Part shown: piece after piece, positions 1 through 8,749 of the stretch
Position numbering within the stretch: the first letter of the stretch is position 1
Layout of the letters: every line of letters begins with the position of its first letter
Assembly: GCA_002794775.1 (NCBI GenBank)
Contig: NBAY01000055.1
Span: 272,501-287,500 of the forward strand
Source of the DNA: Porodaedalea pini
Lineage: Eukaryota > Basidiomycota > Agaricomycetes > Hymenochaetales > Hymenochaetaceae
Length of the DNA stretch: 15,000 nucleotides
Direction of reading: 5' to 3'
Made by a program: the position numbers and the translations under genes
Notes under the pieces: generated by a model
Databases searched by the model: none
Told to the model about the DNA's origin: nothing
Seen by the model: the letters and a program-made list of their open reading frames with translations, nothing else

Positions 1-54
1 CGACGCTTTGGGGGGTACAGGGAAGTGTTGCACACACTAGCATGCCGAAAAAAT
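1..54 (+). repeat. Partial promoter-proximal spacer repeat
   Basis: The first 23 bases are identical to 3291-3313, inside the first of the three tandem repeats upstream of the second promoter-like block. The fragment ends where the duplicated block 55-350 begins, as the repeats at 3173-3640 end just before 3661-3956. It is therefore the tail of an equivalent repeat array lying mostly left of the window. Confidence 0.7.
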
Positions 55-350
55 GGCTAAGATGACTTATTGGCCCTGTCAACTACCCTCTCTCTACCCA
101 GCAATAACTACTGATCCGGAGGGCTCGAAAAAAATCAGGTAGACTGTTGTATATGGTAAGAATGGTGATATGCAATTTCAGCTCGAACGGCTGAGCGGTT
201 GTGGAGCTCTGGGGGGGTCAGATTTTGCAGAAATGGTATGGCAGGCCCTTTTAGTCAAAAACGCGATATAGTGGACACTGTTTTTCACTCCTCTCGCGCG
301 GCGCGTCACAACAGGTACAAACAAAGACCCTTTCCTACTATAAGAGGGAG
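55..350 (+). promoter_or_regulatory. Duplicated block, copy A: putative rDNA spacer promoter
   Basis: This 296-bp block aligns end to end with 3661-3956 without net insertions or deletions, with about 18 mismatches by eye (about 94% identity). The first 100 bases are almost identical; most differences lie in the last 80. It ends in CTACTATAAGAGGGAG (335-350), reminiscent of TATA-like, purine-rich Pol I start regions in some eukaryotes. Copy B lies directly before the 5' ETS, so copy A, 3.6 kb upstream, has the position of a spacer promoter. The duplication is seen directly; the promoter role is inferred from position and the terminal motif. It could instead be a plain IGS repeat. Confidence 0.55.
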
Positions 351-426
351 GGCACAAAGGGATCTGGGGGTAACAAAGGCAGTTATGTTTGGGAATGCAT
401 AATTAAGTGTCATATGCTTGTTTAAT

Positions 427-456
427 AGACTCTAACTACAATTTCTGTTAGAGTCT
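427..456. other. Perfect 10-bp hairpin downstream of copy A
   Basis: AGACTCTAAC (427-436) and GTTAGAGTCT (447-456) are perfect inverted repeats around a 10-nt loop. It lies about 80 bp past the putative start in copy A. It could be a terminator or fork-barrier type element, or the remnant of a small transposon; nothing in the sequence decides between these. Confidence 0.6.
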
Positions 457-457
457 G

Positions 458-606
458 GCTGGGAGAGCCTTGGAAGGGGGCACAGGGCCTTGGGCACTGT
501 ATTAGAGTGTCCAGGGAAGGGTTCTGAGGGGTCTGGGGAGGATTGGGAGCTGGGGAAATGAGTTTGGGGGCGGCTGGGGGGTTGGATAAGGGGATTTGGG
601 GGATTG
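458..606 (+). other. G-rich strand with many G-runs
   Basis: About 14 runs of three or more G on the + strand within roughly 150 bp, with almost no C-runs. This pattern can form G-quadruplexes or promote R-loops when transcribed left to right. It ends at a small perfect hairpin (613-617 with 621-625, loop TTC) followed by an A-rich stretch. Confidence 0.65.
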
Positions 607-677
607 TGAAGGCCGCCTTCGGCGGTTTAGAAAAAAATTAGTATGAAAGGGGATAGGAAAGTAATAAAGGGAGACAT

Positions 678-730
678 CCTAAGCCTCTCCCTCATCCACC
701 TAAGCCTCTCCCTCCCCTAACCCTCTCCCT
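678..730 (+). repeat. Short pyrimidine-rich tandem repeat
   Basis: CCTAAGCCTCTCCCTC occurs at 678-693 and again at 699-714, a 21-bp period, followed by the variant CCTAACCCTCTCCCT at 716-730. A related copy lies at 807-822. The repeat is pyrimidine-rich on the + strand, opposite in composition to the G-rich stretch upstream. Confidence 0.7.
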
Positions 731-731
731 G

Positions 732-750
732 AACTGGCTGAGGGCCAGTT
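732..750. other. Perfect 7-bp hairpin
   Basis: AACTGGC (732-738) pairs with GCCAGTT (744-750) around the loop TGAGG and is followed by further T. It resembles a terminator-type hairpin, but no function can be shown from sequence alone. Confidence 0.45.
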
Positions 751-879
751 TTCAGCCTGTTGCAATGGTTTTATTACAACCTAGAGACCTAATGGCTCAG
801 CTAGCTCCCTAACCCTCACCCTGGCCCTTTGGGCCTTGTTGGCGCTCTTACAGAGGCCTTTAGGGCCGGCATTCCAGTT

Positions 880-1955
880 TGTACACTTCATTACAGTCCG
901 AGTTTCTTACTTTTGTACACTTTATTACACTCCGACCTTGTTACTTTTGTACACTTCATTACAATCCGACTTCCTTACTCTAACCCTTCCCCTTACACTT
1001 CAATACAGTCCGACCTTCTTACTCCAACCCTACCCCTTACAGTCTAATACAGTCCGAGTTTCTTACATTCTGTACTTTTTGTATGCACACTGTTACAGTC
1101 CGACTTTCTTACTTTCTTATACTCCGACTTTCTTACATCCTGTACAGTCTATTACAGTCCGACCTTCTTACACTCTGTACTGTCCGAGTTTCTTACACTC
1201 TATTACAGTCCGACTTCCTTACATTCTGTACAGTCCGACTTTCTTACTTTTCCCATACACTTCTATACAGTCCGACTTTCTTACATTCTATTACAGTCCG
1301 ACCTTCTTACACTCTGTACAGTCCGACTTCCTTACATCTGTACAGTCCGACTTCCTTACATTCTGTACAGTCCGACTTTGTTACATTCTGTATACACCAT
1401 TACAGTCCGACTTTCTTACTTTCTTACACTCCGACTTTCTTACATCCTGTACAGTCTATTACAGTCCGACCTTCTTACACTCTGTACTGTCCGAGTTTCT
1501 TACACTCTATTACAGTCCGACTTCCTTACATTCTGTACAGTCCGACTTTGTTACATTCTGTATACACCATTACAGTCCGACTTTCTTACTTTCTTACACT
1601 CCGACTTTCTTACATCCTGTACAGTCTATTACAGTCCGACCTTCTTACACTCTGTACTGTCCGAGTTTCTTACACTCTATTACAGTCCGACTTCCTTACT
1701 TTCCATACACTCTGTACAGTCCGACTTCCTTACATTCTGTATACACCATTACAGTCCGACTTTCTTACATCCTATACACTCTATTACAGTCCGACTTTCT
1801 TACACTCTGTATGGTCCGACTTTGTTACATTCTGTATACACCATTACAGTCCGACTTTCTTACATTCTGTATGCACTGTTACAGTCCGAGTTTCTTACTT
1901 TCTGTATACACCATTACTGTCCGAGTTTCTTACATTCCATACTTTCCATTACACA
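880..1955 (+). repeat. Satellite array, left arm (forward units)
   Basis: About 34 copies of a core like CAGTCCGACTTTCTTAC, separated by short T- and AC-rich linkers such as ATTCTGTA, at roughly 20-40 bp spacing. A higher-order repeat is visible: 1381-1529 is essentially identical to 1561-1709, a 180-bp period, and a related segment starts near 1100. The outermost units carry the linker TTTTGTACACTTCATTACA, which is mirrored at the far end of the right arm. All three forward frames are open over long stretches only because the unit lacks stops; the translations are low-complexity and this is not treated as coding. Confidence 0.9.
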
Positions 1956-1984
1956 CCCAAAGCTTGACTGCAACAGAGTGCACA

Positions 1985-2232
1985 AAAGTCGGACTGTGAT
2001 AGACTGTACAGAAGTGTACAGAAAGTAAGAAACTCGGACTGTAATGAAGTGTATAGAAAGTAACAAACTCGGACTGTACAGAATGTAAGAAACTCGGACT
2101 GCACTGTACAGAACTGTATAAACTCGGACTGTAATGGACTGTATAGAATGTAAGAAACTCGGACTGTACTGAACTGTATAGAAAGTAACAAACTCGGACT
2201 GTAGTAGACTGTACAGAAAGTAACAAACTCGA

Positions 2233-2270
<38 letters not shown>

Positions 2271-3170
2271 GACTGATAGACTGTACAGAAAGTAACAAAC
2301 TCGGACTGTACTGAATGTAAGAAACTCGGACTGTATAGAATGTAAGAAACTCGGACTGTGCAGAACTGTACAGAACTGTACAAACTCGGACTGTAATAGA
2401 CTGCATAGAAAGTAACAAACTCGGACTGTAATAGACTGTAAGAAACTCGGACTGTACTGAATGTAACAAACTCGGACTGTATCAACTGATAGAAAGTAAC
2501 AAACTCGGACTGTACAGAATGTAACAAACTCGGACTGTACTGAACTGTACAGAACTGACAAACTCGGACTGTAATGACTGTATAGAAAGTAACAAACTCG
2601 GACTGTAATAGACTGTACAGAAAGTAACAAACTCGGACTGTAATAGACTGTAAGAAACTCGGACTGTACTGAATGTAACAAACTCGGACTGTACAGAATG
2701 TAACAAACTCGGACTGTACTGAACTGTACAGAACTGTAACAAACTCGGACTGTAATAGACTGCATAGAAAGTAACAAACTCGGATGTAATAGACTGTACA
2801 GAAAGTAACAAACTCGGACTGTAATGGACTGTACAGAACTGTACAAACTCGGACTGTAGTAGACTGTATAGAAAGTAACAAACTCGGACTGTACTGAAGG
2901 TAAGAAACTCGGACTGTGCAGGAAGTAAGAAACTCGGACTGTAATAGACTGTATAGGAAAGTAAGAAACTCGGACTGTACTGAACTGTACAAACTCGGAC
3001 TGTATTCAAAGTCGGACTGTAATGAAGTGTACAAAAGTGTACAAAAGTCGGCCTGTAATAGACTGTACAAAAGTGTACAAAAGTCGGCCTGTAATAGACT
3101 GTACAAAAGTGTACAAAATCGCGTTGTAATGAAGTGTACAAAAGTGTACAAAATCGCGTTGTAATGAAGT
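1985..3170 (-). repeat. Satellite array, right arm (inverted units)
   Basis: About 38 copies of the reverse complement of the left-arm core, here mostly GTAAGAAACTCGGACTGTA or the GTAACAAACTC form, separated by AATRGACTGTACAGAA-like linkers. A higher-order period close to 180 bp is visible (compare 2512-2560 with 2691-2740). Most units differ from the left arm at one core position (CCGAG rather than CCGAC when read on the minus strand), so each arm has been homogenised within itself. The outermost units (3012-3170) carry the mirror of the left arm's outer linker, plus GTCGGCCTG and ATCGCGTTG variants. The arms meet over about 30 bp of non-repeat sequence near 1955-1985. Confidence 0.9.
2235..2267 (+). 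repeat. 33-base A tract inside the satellite
   Basis: An uninterrupted run of 33 A interrupts a unit of the right arm. The same ten bases, AAACTCGACT, occur just before it (2225-2234) and at its end (2265-2274), so the tract looks like a poly(A) with a short target-site duplication. Homopolymer expansion or an assembly error are alternatives. Confidence 0.8.
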
Positions 3171-3172
3171 GT

Positions 3173-3640
3173 ACACTTGGGTGCATACAGACCGACTCTC
3201 TTACTTTTTCGTCAGACTCTCTTACTTTTTTCGATGCAGCCATGTTCTATCATACACTACACACCCTCCACATACATTTCCGATGGCTTCCGACGCTTTG
3301 GGGGGTACAGGGAGCTTTTCTACACCCTACATCCTCAAAAAGTGTTACATTTGGGTCTTTACAGGCCGACTTTCTTACTTTTTGTCAGACTTTCTTACTT
3401 TTTTCGATCCAGCCATGTTCTATCATACACTACACACCCTCCAGACACTTTCCCAATTTTTGGGGGGTGTGTGGAGGGTAAGGAGGGTACATTTGGGTGC
3501 TTACAGGCCGACTTTCTTACTTTTTTGTCAGATGTTCTTACTTTTTTCGATGCAGCCCTGTTCTATCACTCACAATACACCCTCCAGACACTTTCCCAAT
3601 TTTTTGGGGGGTGTGTGGAGGGTGCAGGAGGGTGTGGTAC
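3173..3640 (+). repeat. Three promoter-proximal tandem repeats
   Basis: Three related units start at about 3173, 3347 and 3489 (174, 142 and about 150 bp). Each begins with ACAYTTGGGT, then CAGRCCGACTYTCTTACTTTTT, a second truncated copy of that core (GTCAGACTTTCTTAC-like), then GATSCAGCCMTGTTCTATCA, a CACCCTCCA segment and a G-rich end. The core matches the unit of the inverted satellite upstream. Position directly before the promoter-like block 3661-3956 suggests an enhancer or terminator role as in other rDNA spacers; this is inference. Confidence 0.75.
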
Positions 3641-3660
3641 ACTCTGTGAGGCCGAAATTT

Positions 3661-3956
3661 GGTTAAGATGACTTATTGGCCCTGTCAACTACCCCCTCTC
3701 TACCCAGCAATAACTACTGATCCGGAGGGCTCGAAAAAAATCAGGTAGACTGTTGTATATGATAAGAATGGTGATATGCAATTTCAGCTCCAACGGCTGA
3801 GAGGTTGCGGAGCTCTGGGGGGGTCAGATTTTGCAGAAATGCTATGGCAGGCCATTTTAGGCAAAAACGCGATATAGTGGACAGTGTTTTTCACGCCTTC
3901 CGCGCGGCGCGTCACAATAGATACAAACAAAGGCCTTTTCCTACTGTAAGAGGGAG
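3661..3956 (+). promoter_or_regulatory. Duplicated block, copy B: putative Pol I gene promoter
   Basis: This is the second copy of block 55-350, ending in CTACTGTAAGAGGGAG (3941-3956). With the LINE at 3972-10082 removed, it lies about 1.3 kb upstream of the 18S 5' end, a plausible length for a fungal 5' ETS. The transcription start is therefore placed near 3948-3956, though the exact base cannot be read from the sequence. The LINE target-site duplication starts only 3 bp beyond the block. The duplication is certain; the promoter identity is inferred. Confidence 0.55.
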
Positions 3957-3958
3957 CT

Positions 3959-3971
3959 GAAAGGGGACCGC
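3959..3971. repeat. Target-site duplication, left copy
   Basis: GAAAGGGGACCGC here is identical to 10083-10095, which directly follows the poly(A) tail of the LINE. The two 13-bp copies bracket the element exactly and fix its ends. Confidence 0.9.
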
Positions 3972-4031
3972 ATCCTTCTTGACTTGTTACCACCACCATC
4001 GAAATATTCGCATTTTATCAAACATTTCGCA

Positions 4032-5867
4032 ATGACTGGCAAACCACCCAACCCTTCGAGATTACCTCCTCCACCCCCGAAACAGCTCTGGGGACGAAGA
4101 GAGACTCCTCAACAAACCCCGCACTCGCTCCCTCGGGAACGTCCTCAGCCAGCCGCGCTGCCGCGGCATCACCCACCCGACGGAGGGTCAACACCCCGCT
4201 GCCTGATGTCAACTGGTCCTCGCTGGGACCGGCTGACCCCGCCATGGAGGTGGAAACGACGATGTGTTTGGACCCAACCAACCCTCGACCCCGAAGCGCC
4301 CGAAGACCGTGCGCATTCAGGAGGCCCTCACACCGGGTCGCACCCGCGACTCCATCTCACCGACATACCCCGGCGCTACAGCACCTGGCGCGCTTCGTTC
4401 CCCTTGTTGAGGAGGCGAACGCGGCATACGCGCGACGTGCAAGCGGCACGACGACATCTCCACCCTGGCCATGGTGGCCGCCCAACACCTAGGTGCCATT
4501 CTCGGACACGCTATGGAGACGGTATATGAGATACAGAAGTTGGATCCGACACCGACAGCGCCGCGCGCGCTGCCATCCACCATGCCCGCGAATCTTTCGA
4601 CGAGGCACACCCCGTCCTGCGCTTCCCCCTCTTTCACGAGCCGGGGAAGGGCCCTGCTAACCCCCAACCCTCTGCCCAGCCACTGACCCGCTTACTAACC
4701 TCACCCGACTGGTGCGGGGAGTCGCGGATCAGATCTCCGGTCTTCCCGGCGGGTGGACACGATTGATAAGCGGACCCAACAACCTCCGAAGAAGACACCG
4801 GTACACCGGCACCGACTCCGGCAATCACTCCGGCCATCCAGCCGGCACCCACACCCCGGCTAACGCCGCACCGGCGAACCCGGCACCCTCAACATACGCG
4901 GCCGCCGCCGCCACCCAGCAGCAGCGCCCGCCCCGCAACAAACCCCCCCCCTCAGAAGGAGAAACGTAAGCTTCCCCCCCTTCCACTCACACCAAAGAGC
5001 CCACTCTGGTGGCCAATTTGACCCCCCATCCCCGCCATCGAGCGGCCGGCGAACCACGTCCTGACCGTACGCGTCAGAGACCACGTGGCGGCGCTCCCCA
5101 CAGCCAACAAGCTCAAAGTCTTGGCGGCCAGGTGGAGCGCCAAAGGCAACGCTGTCGTTGTCTTCTCGCCCGGCCAGGGGTTCCCACTCAGATCGATGCT
5201 CACGCAGCAGGAATCTGCGCGGCCATTATCCCTGGCCACGAAGGTTCCGTACAGGGCAAGCGCGTTGACAAACGCGCTACCCTGATCATCAGCAGAGTCC
5301 CGGTCCGCCCCTCCCCCAACTGCGGCCCCCTACGACAAGGAGTATGTGGTAAGTGAGGTTAAAGCGAACCCCGCCCTCGCCAATCTCCGCTACGCCTATG
5401 ACCCCTACTACACCGCCCCCCCGAGAAGCTTAACGCCATCGGGGAGGCCGCACTCACGCACTGCCCTGTGGTGATCACTTTGACGACCCCCAGGACAGGC
5501 TGCGCGCCAACTGCTCAACAAACCGGTATACATGTTTGGGCAGCGCGTGCGGCTAGCGTTGAGAAAGACACGCCCCATCTTCTCCCAATGCGACCGGTGC
5601 CAAGCTCTTGGCCACGTCGCGAGGGGATGCCAACAACCGTTCCGGTGCGCCCACTGCGCCGGAATGCACCGCACACAGGACCACCGAGCGCGCTGCCGAT
5701 CATGCGCCACGGAGAAACGTCCCGAAAGAATCCGCCTGCCCCCACGAGCCAGTCTGCTGGAACTGTGGGGGAGACACCCTGCGAACGACGTACGCTGCCC
5801 GAACAGGAAAGCGTATCGCCCCGACCCAGACGCCTCGGACAGCGGGGACGACGAAATGAATGATTAA
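4032..5867 (+). pseudogene. LINE ORF1 (gag-like nucleic acid-binding protein), frameshifted
   Basis: ORF1 proteins of this LINE type bind the element RNA. The likely start is the ATG at 4032 (MTGKPPNPSRLPPPPPK), 60 bp after the element's 5' end. Plausible coding text moves between frames: a helical segment (LARFVPLVEEANAAYARR, about 4385-4440), then AAQHLGAILGHAMETVYEIQKLD (4474-4542) in another frame, a Pro/Ala-rich linker (about 4850-4970), then KLKVLAARWSAKGNAVVVFSP near 5110-5170. The C-terminus has a classic CCHC knuckle (CDRCQALGHVARGC, 5589-5630), a second Cys/His cluster (5646-5696), and a third knuckle start (CWNC, 5755-5766) in a different frame. The final frame ends in MND at 5867. 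At least four frame changes are needed. Identity rests on the knuckles and position; the N-terminal half is not recognisable on its own. Confidence 0.75.
5860..5867 (+). promoter_or_regulatory. ORF1 stop / ORF2 start overlap (ATGATTAA)
   Basis: The ORF2 start codon (5860-5862) lies inside the last codons of ORF1, whose TAA stop ends at 5867, giving an 8-base overlap. Such overlaps in LINEs and viruses allow ORF2 to be made by termination-reinitiation. The overlap is seen directly; the mechanism is inferred. Confidence 0.65.
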
Positions 5868-6590
5868 TTTCGTTCAGTTCAACGCGCAGAAGGGCAAAGA
5901 CGCCCTTTTTGCGATGCATTCTCTGCTGGATCCCGACTCACCCCCTCTTTCTACTTATCCAGGAAGTCCCTACACCCGCATTGGCACGGCCCCATCACAC
6001 GACAACCCGGACGGTAACCCCGTCTGGGGGTCCCCACACTCCCCGGCTATACAGCCGTCACACCACCAGACGCCGTCCACCCACGGGTGGCAACGTACGT
6101 CTCCACTAACCTCCCCAAACAGGCATGGACGATCCGATCCGACCTATCCTTCGGATCGGACGTCCTAACTATCGACACCACATACCCGACGACGTGCGCG
6201 TTACTAACGTGTACAACCAGATCGACCCCGCTCCCGAGACTTCCACCGCTTCATCGCGGAGGAACACCTCCCCGACCTACCCTTTCCACCCGAAGACCCC
6301 TGGGTAGTTGCTGGCGATTTCAACCGACAGCACCACCTATGGACCGACATCCCCACCGCCCAGCGCCGTACCCACGACGCTCAGCGGCTCGCCAACTGGA
6401 TCAACGAAAAGGGCTGCAACCGGCTATGCACCGGGACCAACCCACTCGTTTCCCCCAAAAACAAAACGAGGTAAGCTCTGCTATCGACCTCACACTCGTT
6501 TCCCCCCACTTTGACCATCGGCGGTGAGGGACTCCTGGGAAGTTTTCACCCAGGAGATCTCTGACCATGCCATTATACGCTGGTCCCTCC
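5860..6590 (+). other. AP endonuclease domain of LINE ORF2 (broken)
   Basis: The fold nicks target DNA to prime reverse transcription. Visible motifs are FVQFNAQKG (first metal-site Asn, 5866-5892), IQE (5957-5965), AGDFN (GDF at 6313-6321, Asn codon 6322-6324), AIDLTLVS (near 6483-6505) and SDHAIIRWSL (6560-6589). They lie in different frames, so every catalytic motif is recognisable but they are not joined in one reading frame. Confidence 0.8.
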
Positions 6591-7157
6591 CTACGGAGGA
6601 AGCCGCCGATGACCCAACACCTACATACAGGCTTGACCCGTCCAAGCGGGACGAGTGGCTCGGCGCAGTGGAAGACCCAATCACTGTCGCCTTCACTCTC
6701 CCCGCAAGAACAACGGAAGAGCTGGATCAAAAGGCCCAGGCGATCAGCGACGCCATGACGCACGCTGTCTCGGTCACCCACGAGGCCCGACAAACGTCGG
6801 CTAAGCTGCGTGTGCCGTGGTGGTCGCTCGAATGCCGCGACGCCTGCGCATGATCCGCTCCGCCAACAACCCCCACCAACGCAAACTCGCCCAGCGCACT
6901 TCCGTACGGAAGTTCGCCGGGCGAAGCGCGCCTACTACGCCAACCGCACCGACACAGCCGACCCCACCAGTATATGGCGGTGGGCCAAGGCCGGACGCGG
7001 CATCCGCACTACACCAATCCCCTCCCTCCTACACCAGGGAGAGCAGGCGGTCACCAACCAACAAAAAGGTACGGCTTTCGCCCAAACCTATTTCCCCACC
7101 CCGGCCTCCCACCCCCACTTCCCCGACCCATCCGGAGCGGGGACACCCTCACCCCCC

Positions 7158-8560
7158 ATAACTCTGAAGGAGTTGCAAGGGGCACTTAAAGACACGTCTA
7201 ACAATTCGGCCCCCGGTTTGTCCGGCATGGGTTACCTGCCGCTTAAGTGGCTTATGGGCACCCATGGCCCGGACTTTCTGACGCTCTTCAACGACTGCCT
7301 TCGGCTGGGCACCACCCGGCTATGTGGCGGGCGGCAAGAGTCGTCATGCTGAGGAAACCGAACAAAAAAGACCCCAAATCCCCCGCTCTACCGACCGATT
7401 ACTCTCGAGGAGGCTCTTGGAAAGCTCCTCGAGAAAATTATCGCTAACCGTCTCCAGTACTTGGCAAACACCAAGCGCTGGCTTCCACCCAACCAGTTCG
7501 GCGGTCGCCAAGGACACTCCGTCCGAGACGCCGCCCACTCCCTCATCACGCTCGTCGAAGACGCGACCGCGGACAAACTAGTTGCGTCCGCGCTCGCTGT
7601 CGATATCCAAGGGTTTTTTGACAAAGTCAAACCCGAGGATTTAGACGAGCGCCTTACACACACTGCACTGCCCCACTGACTTACGCCGGTGGGTCCAGTC
7701 CTTCATGCGCTCCCGCACGGTCTCGCTGTCCTTCGATGGATACACAGCGGAACCGTACGAGAAACCCGACATCGGCGTCCCGCAAGGCTCGCCGGTGTCC
7801 CCCATCCTGGCCACGCTCTGCGCCCAATCGGCGCTGCACGCGGCCGCCAACACGGAGAACGCGGACCTCTAGCCTACGTCGACGACCATCTAGTCGTCAC
7901 GTGGTCCGCCTCCATCCAACAAAACTGCGCGACCCTGGCCAACATCACGGCCACCTACGCGCCTCCCTCCAGCGGCTTAGGCATGGACATCGAGCCCGAG
8001 AAATCGGAGCTCATCCATTTCGCCAAACCCCGCTCCCGACTACCGACAGGCGGCGCTAGACCAGCGCAACGTCGTCACCCTCACCGACGCGGTCATCAAA
8101 CCCACCACCTCCGCTATGCGCTGGCTAGGGATTTGGTTCGACCCCGCCCTCACCTTTAAGGTCCACGTCCGCAAGGCGTGTGATAAGGCGACCTCTACGC
8201 TCGCAGCATTGCGCATAGTCGGCAACACCGAGCGCGGCCTCCGCACCCACCACATCCGCCGCCTGTACACCGGATGCGTCCTCCCTATTCTCACATGGGG
8301 AGCCGACGTCTGGTATCACGGGCGCCGCCAACGCACCCTCATTAACGCCATGCAGTCCGTCCAGGACCGAAGCCTACGCTTCCTGCTTGGCGTCTATAAG
8401 GGCGCCCAACCTTCCGCTATGTCTTATTTTTCTTCTATTCTTCCTATTGCGTCGTATTTAGAACTAAATAAAACAAAAGCAGCACTCCGAATTCACAGAA
8501 CACCGCACTCAGTAGGTAGACATCTCCCTTTTCGGCCTGATTCTTCTGCCTCCCTTTTCT
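7158..8560 (+). other. Reverse transcriptase domain of LINE ORF2 (broken)
   Basis: Motifs in order: ITLKELQGALKDTSNNSAPG (from 7158), YRPITLEEALGKLLEKIIANR (from 7389), QFGGRQGHSVRDA, motif A ALAVDIQGFFDKVKP with the catalytic Asp at 7602-7604, motif B GVPQGSPVSPILATLC (in another frame, about 7774-7820), motif C AYVDDHLV with the Asp pair at 7881-7886, motif D EPEKSELIHFAKP, then RWLGIWFDPALTFKVHV (8119 on) leading into the thumb. Frame changes fall near 7680, 7865 and 8040-8110. All polymerase Asp codons are present. Confidence 0.88.
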
Positions 8561-8749
8561 TTCTCTTATTTTAATCGAGTCCCAACCGTGGCCCCAACGC
8601 CACCCCACCCTACCCCTCCCTGGTCAGACCCATATGCGGGCATCAGCGATAGGATCCACTTCCACCTTCCCACCGGCCGCGTCACCAAGTCAGACACTGA
8701 CGCGGCCAAACGTGAGGCCATCTCCTGGGAGCGCTCCCCCGGCGCGCCG

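Larger units (their letters stand above)
351..880. other. IGS spacer between promoter-like block and satellite
   Basis: No convincing gene or 5S rRNA was found here on either strand. Short open frames lack recognisable content. The stretch holds the hairpins, G-rich strand and pyrimidine-rich repeats listed separately, plus a small GC hairpin (823-827 with 831-835, loop TTT). Confidence 0.7.

Noticed and set aside
716..822. CCCTAACCCT stretches that look like telomere repeats
   Set aside because: Only single imperfect copies inside a CCTCTCCCT-rich context, without a tandem (CCCTAA) array, so neither a telomere nor a clear interstitial one.
351..880. Possible 5S rRNA gene in the IGS
   Set aside because: Many basidiomycetes have 5S in the IGS, but no 5S internal promoter or conserved core was seen on either strand here; it may lie outside the window.
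836..1999. Long open frame of 387 codons across the left satellite arm
   Set aside because: Its translation is a repeating SPTFLHS/SDFLTF pattern made by the tandem units, and other frames are open for the same reason. There is no domain, and unit spacing is not a multiple of three.
1949..3151. Long antisense open frame of 400 codons across the right arm
   Set aside because: The same repeat artefact read on the other strand; it even reads through the 33-A tract as poly-Phe.
880..3170. CRISPR-like array
   Set aside because: Repeats are degenerate with variable short linkers instead of uniform unique spacers, they invert midway, and the setting is fungal rDNA.
3169..3666. Open frames of about 165 codons across the three promoter-proximal repeats
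   Set aside because: They arise from tandem repeats with overlapping alternatives in other frames; no protein-like content.
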